Of a stretch of 64,000 nucleotides of DNA, positions 63,829 through 64,000 are shown piece after piece. Where the stretch lies: positions 62,001-126,000 of the forward strand of contig NZ_JAJJOE010000012.1 in the NCBI RefSeq assembly GCF_020907405.1, in the 5' to 3' direction. The notes under the pieces are model-generated. The model made no database searches. It was given only the letters and a program-made list of their open reading frames with translations, and was not told the origin of the DNA. The translations under genes and the position numbers were made by a program. Numbering within the stretch: the stretch's first letter is position 1; each line of letters starts with the position of its first letter. Origin of the DNA: Arthrobacter sp. zg-Y769. Its GTDB lineage: Bacteria > Actinomycetota > Actinomycetes > Actinomycetales > Micrococcaceae.

Positions 63829-63863
63829 GTTAGCTAGTTTTACTAGTTAGTAGTTGGGCTAAC
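63829..63863. repeat. Inverted repeat upstream of the kinase gene
   Basis: GTTAGC (63829-63834) and GCTAAC (63858-63863) flank an AT-rich core of repeated CTAGT/TTAG motifs. It could be an operator or promoter element. Confidence 0.5.
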
Positions 63864-63906
63864 CATAGGGTGGGCAGAACGAACCTGTCCAGCATCCGGA
63901 CGGGGT

Positions 63907-64000
63907 TTACTGCGGCGGTGCCTGATCCGGGTTCGTCCCGTTCAGCGCGGAGCTCAGCCGGGCCATAAAACGGATCACGGTCTCGGCTTCCTGGGGGGAG
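63907..64000 (-). CDS. C-terminus of a gene entering from the right (possibly MarR-type)
   Basis: The minus strand has an open frame from the window end to TAA at 63907-63909. It ends PQEAETVIRFMARLSSALNG followed by TNPDQAPPQ. This looks like the last helix of a small regulator: MarR proteins often end with an E-x-x-x-x-x-R-F-x-x-R-L pattern. The bulk of the gene is outside the window, so the family is a guess. Confidence 0.55.
   Translation of the reverse strand, partial: SPQEAETVIRFMARLSSALNGTNPDQAPPQ

Overview
The window is GC-rich actinobacterial chromosome. Gene content points to a soil or skin member of the Micrococcaceae, Arthrobacter or a close relative: a RamB-type regulator beside aceA/aceB, FmdA/FmdB, a BCCT transporter, an hxlA/hxlB pair, many TetR and SDR genes, and many leaderless promoters. 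I see no phage, insertion sequence, CRISPR, rRNA or tRNA gene. About 56 protein genes account for most of the sequence.

Layout. 1-3.6 kb: PucR-type regulator (cut by the edge), Baeyer-Villiger monooxygenase and HSL-type esterase, which together form a ketone-to-ester-to-acid-plus-alcohol module. 3.8-9.1 kb: MdoB-like phosphoglycerol transferase, quinone reductase, small antitoxin-like protein, membrane protein, methyltransferase, and an HTH/Clp-N two-gene operon with a duplicated operator. 9.3-18.2 kb: alpha/beta hydrolase, an SDR-hxlB-hxlA operon (ribulose monophosphate formaldehyde fixation), a divergent MFS/TetR pair, an old-yellow-enzyme-type iron-sulfur flavoenzyme, formamidase fmdA with fmdB. 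18.3-24.5 kb: BCCT transporter, a decayed VOC (glyoxalase) fragment, 2-oxoglutarate dioxygenase, glutathione peroxidase, HAD phosphatase, VapB-like and LytR_C proteins.

24.5-35.9 kb is the most interesting stretch: a 4'-phosphopantetheinyl transferase, a 1336-residue synthetase of the epsilon-poly-lysine synthetase (Pls) type, a dihydrodipicolinate synthase paralogue translationally coupled to it, two paralogous polytopic acyltransferase-like membrane proteins on either side, a secreted L,D-transpeptidase-like protein and an M1 metallopeptidase. I read it as a candidate cationic homopoly(amino acid) pathway with its own precursor supply, carrier-protein activation, surface handling and degradation enzymes.

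35.8-42.3 kb: DsbA/FrnE protein, glyoxylate shunt aceA-aceB with a RamB-type regulator, Fpg/Nei glycosylase. 42.3-54 kb: very large secreted subtilase with repeats, pyridoxine kinase, TetR with a perfect operator facing the queuosine-precursor transporter yhhQ, Tgt, FUSC transporter, NUDIX protein. 54-58.5 kb: class II glutamine amidotransferase, GH76 protein, SDR and acyl-CoA dehydrogenase pair. 58.5-59.3 kb is a gene-free stretch of tandem and inverted repeats. 59.3-64 kb: two small hypothetical proteins, RluA-type pseudouridine synthase, SulP transporter, Ser/Thr kinase, and the end of a gene entering from the right.

A recurrent regulatory theme is a -10 hexamer of the form TAnnnT placed exactly six bases before the start codon in at least eleven genes, the signature of leaderless transcripts; it also helps to decide several start codons.
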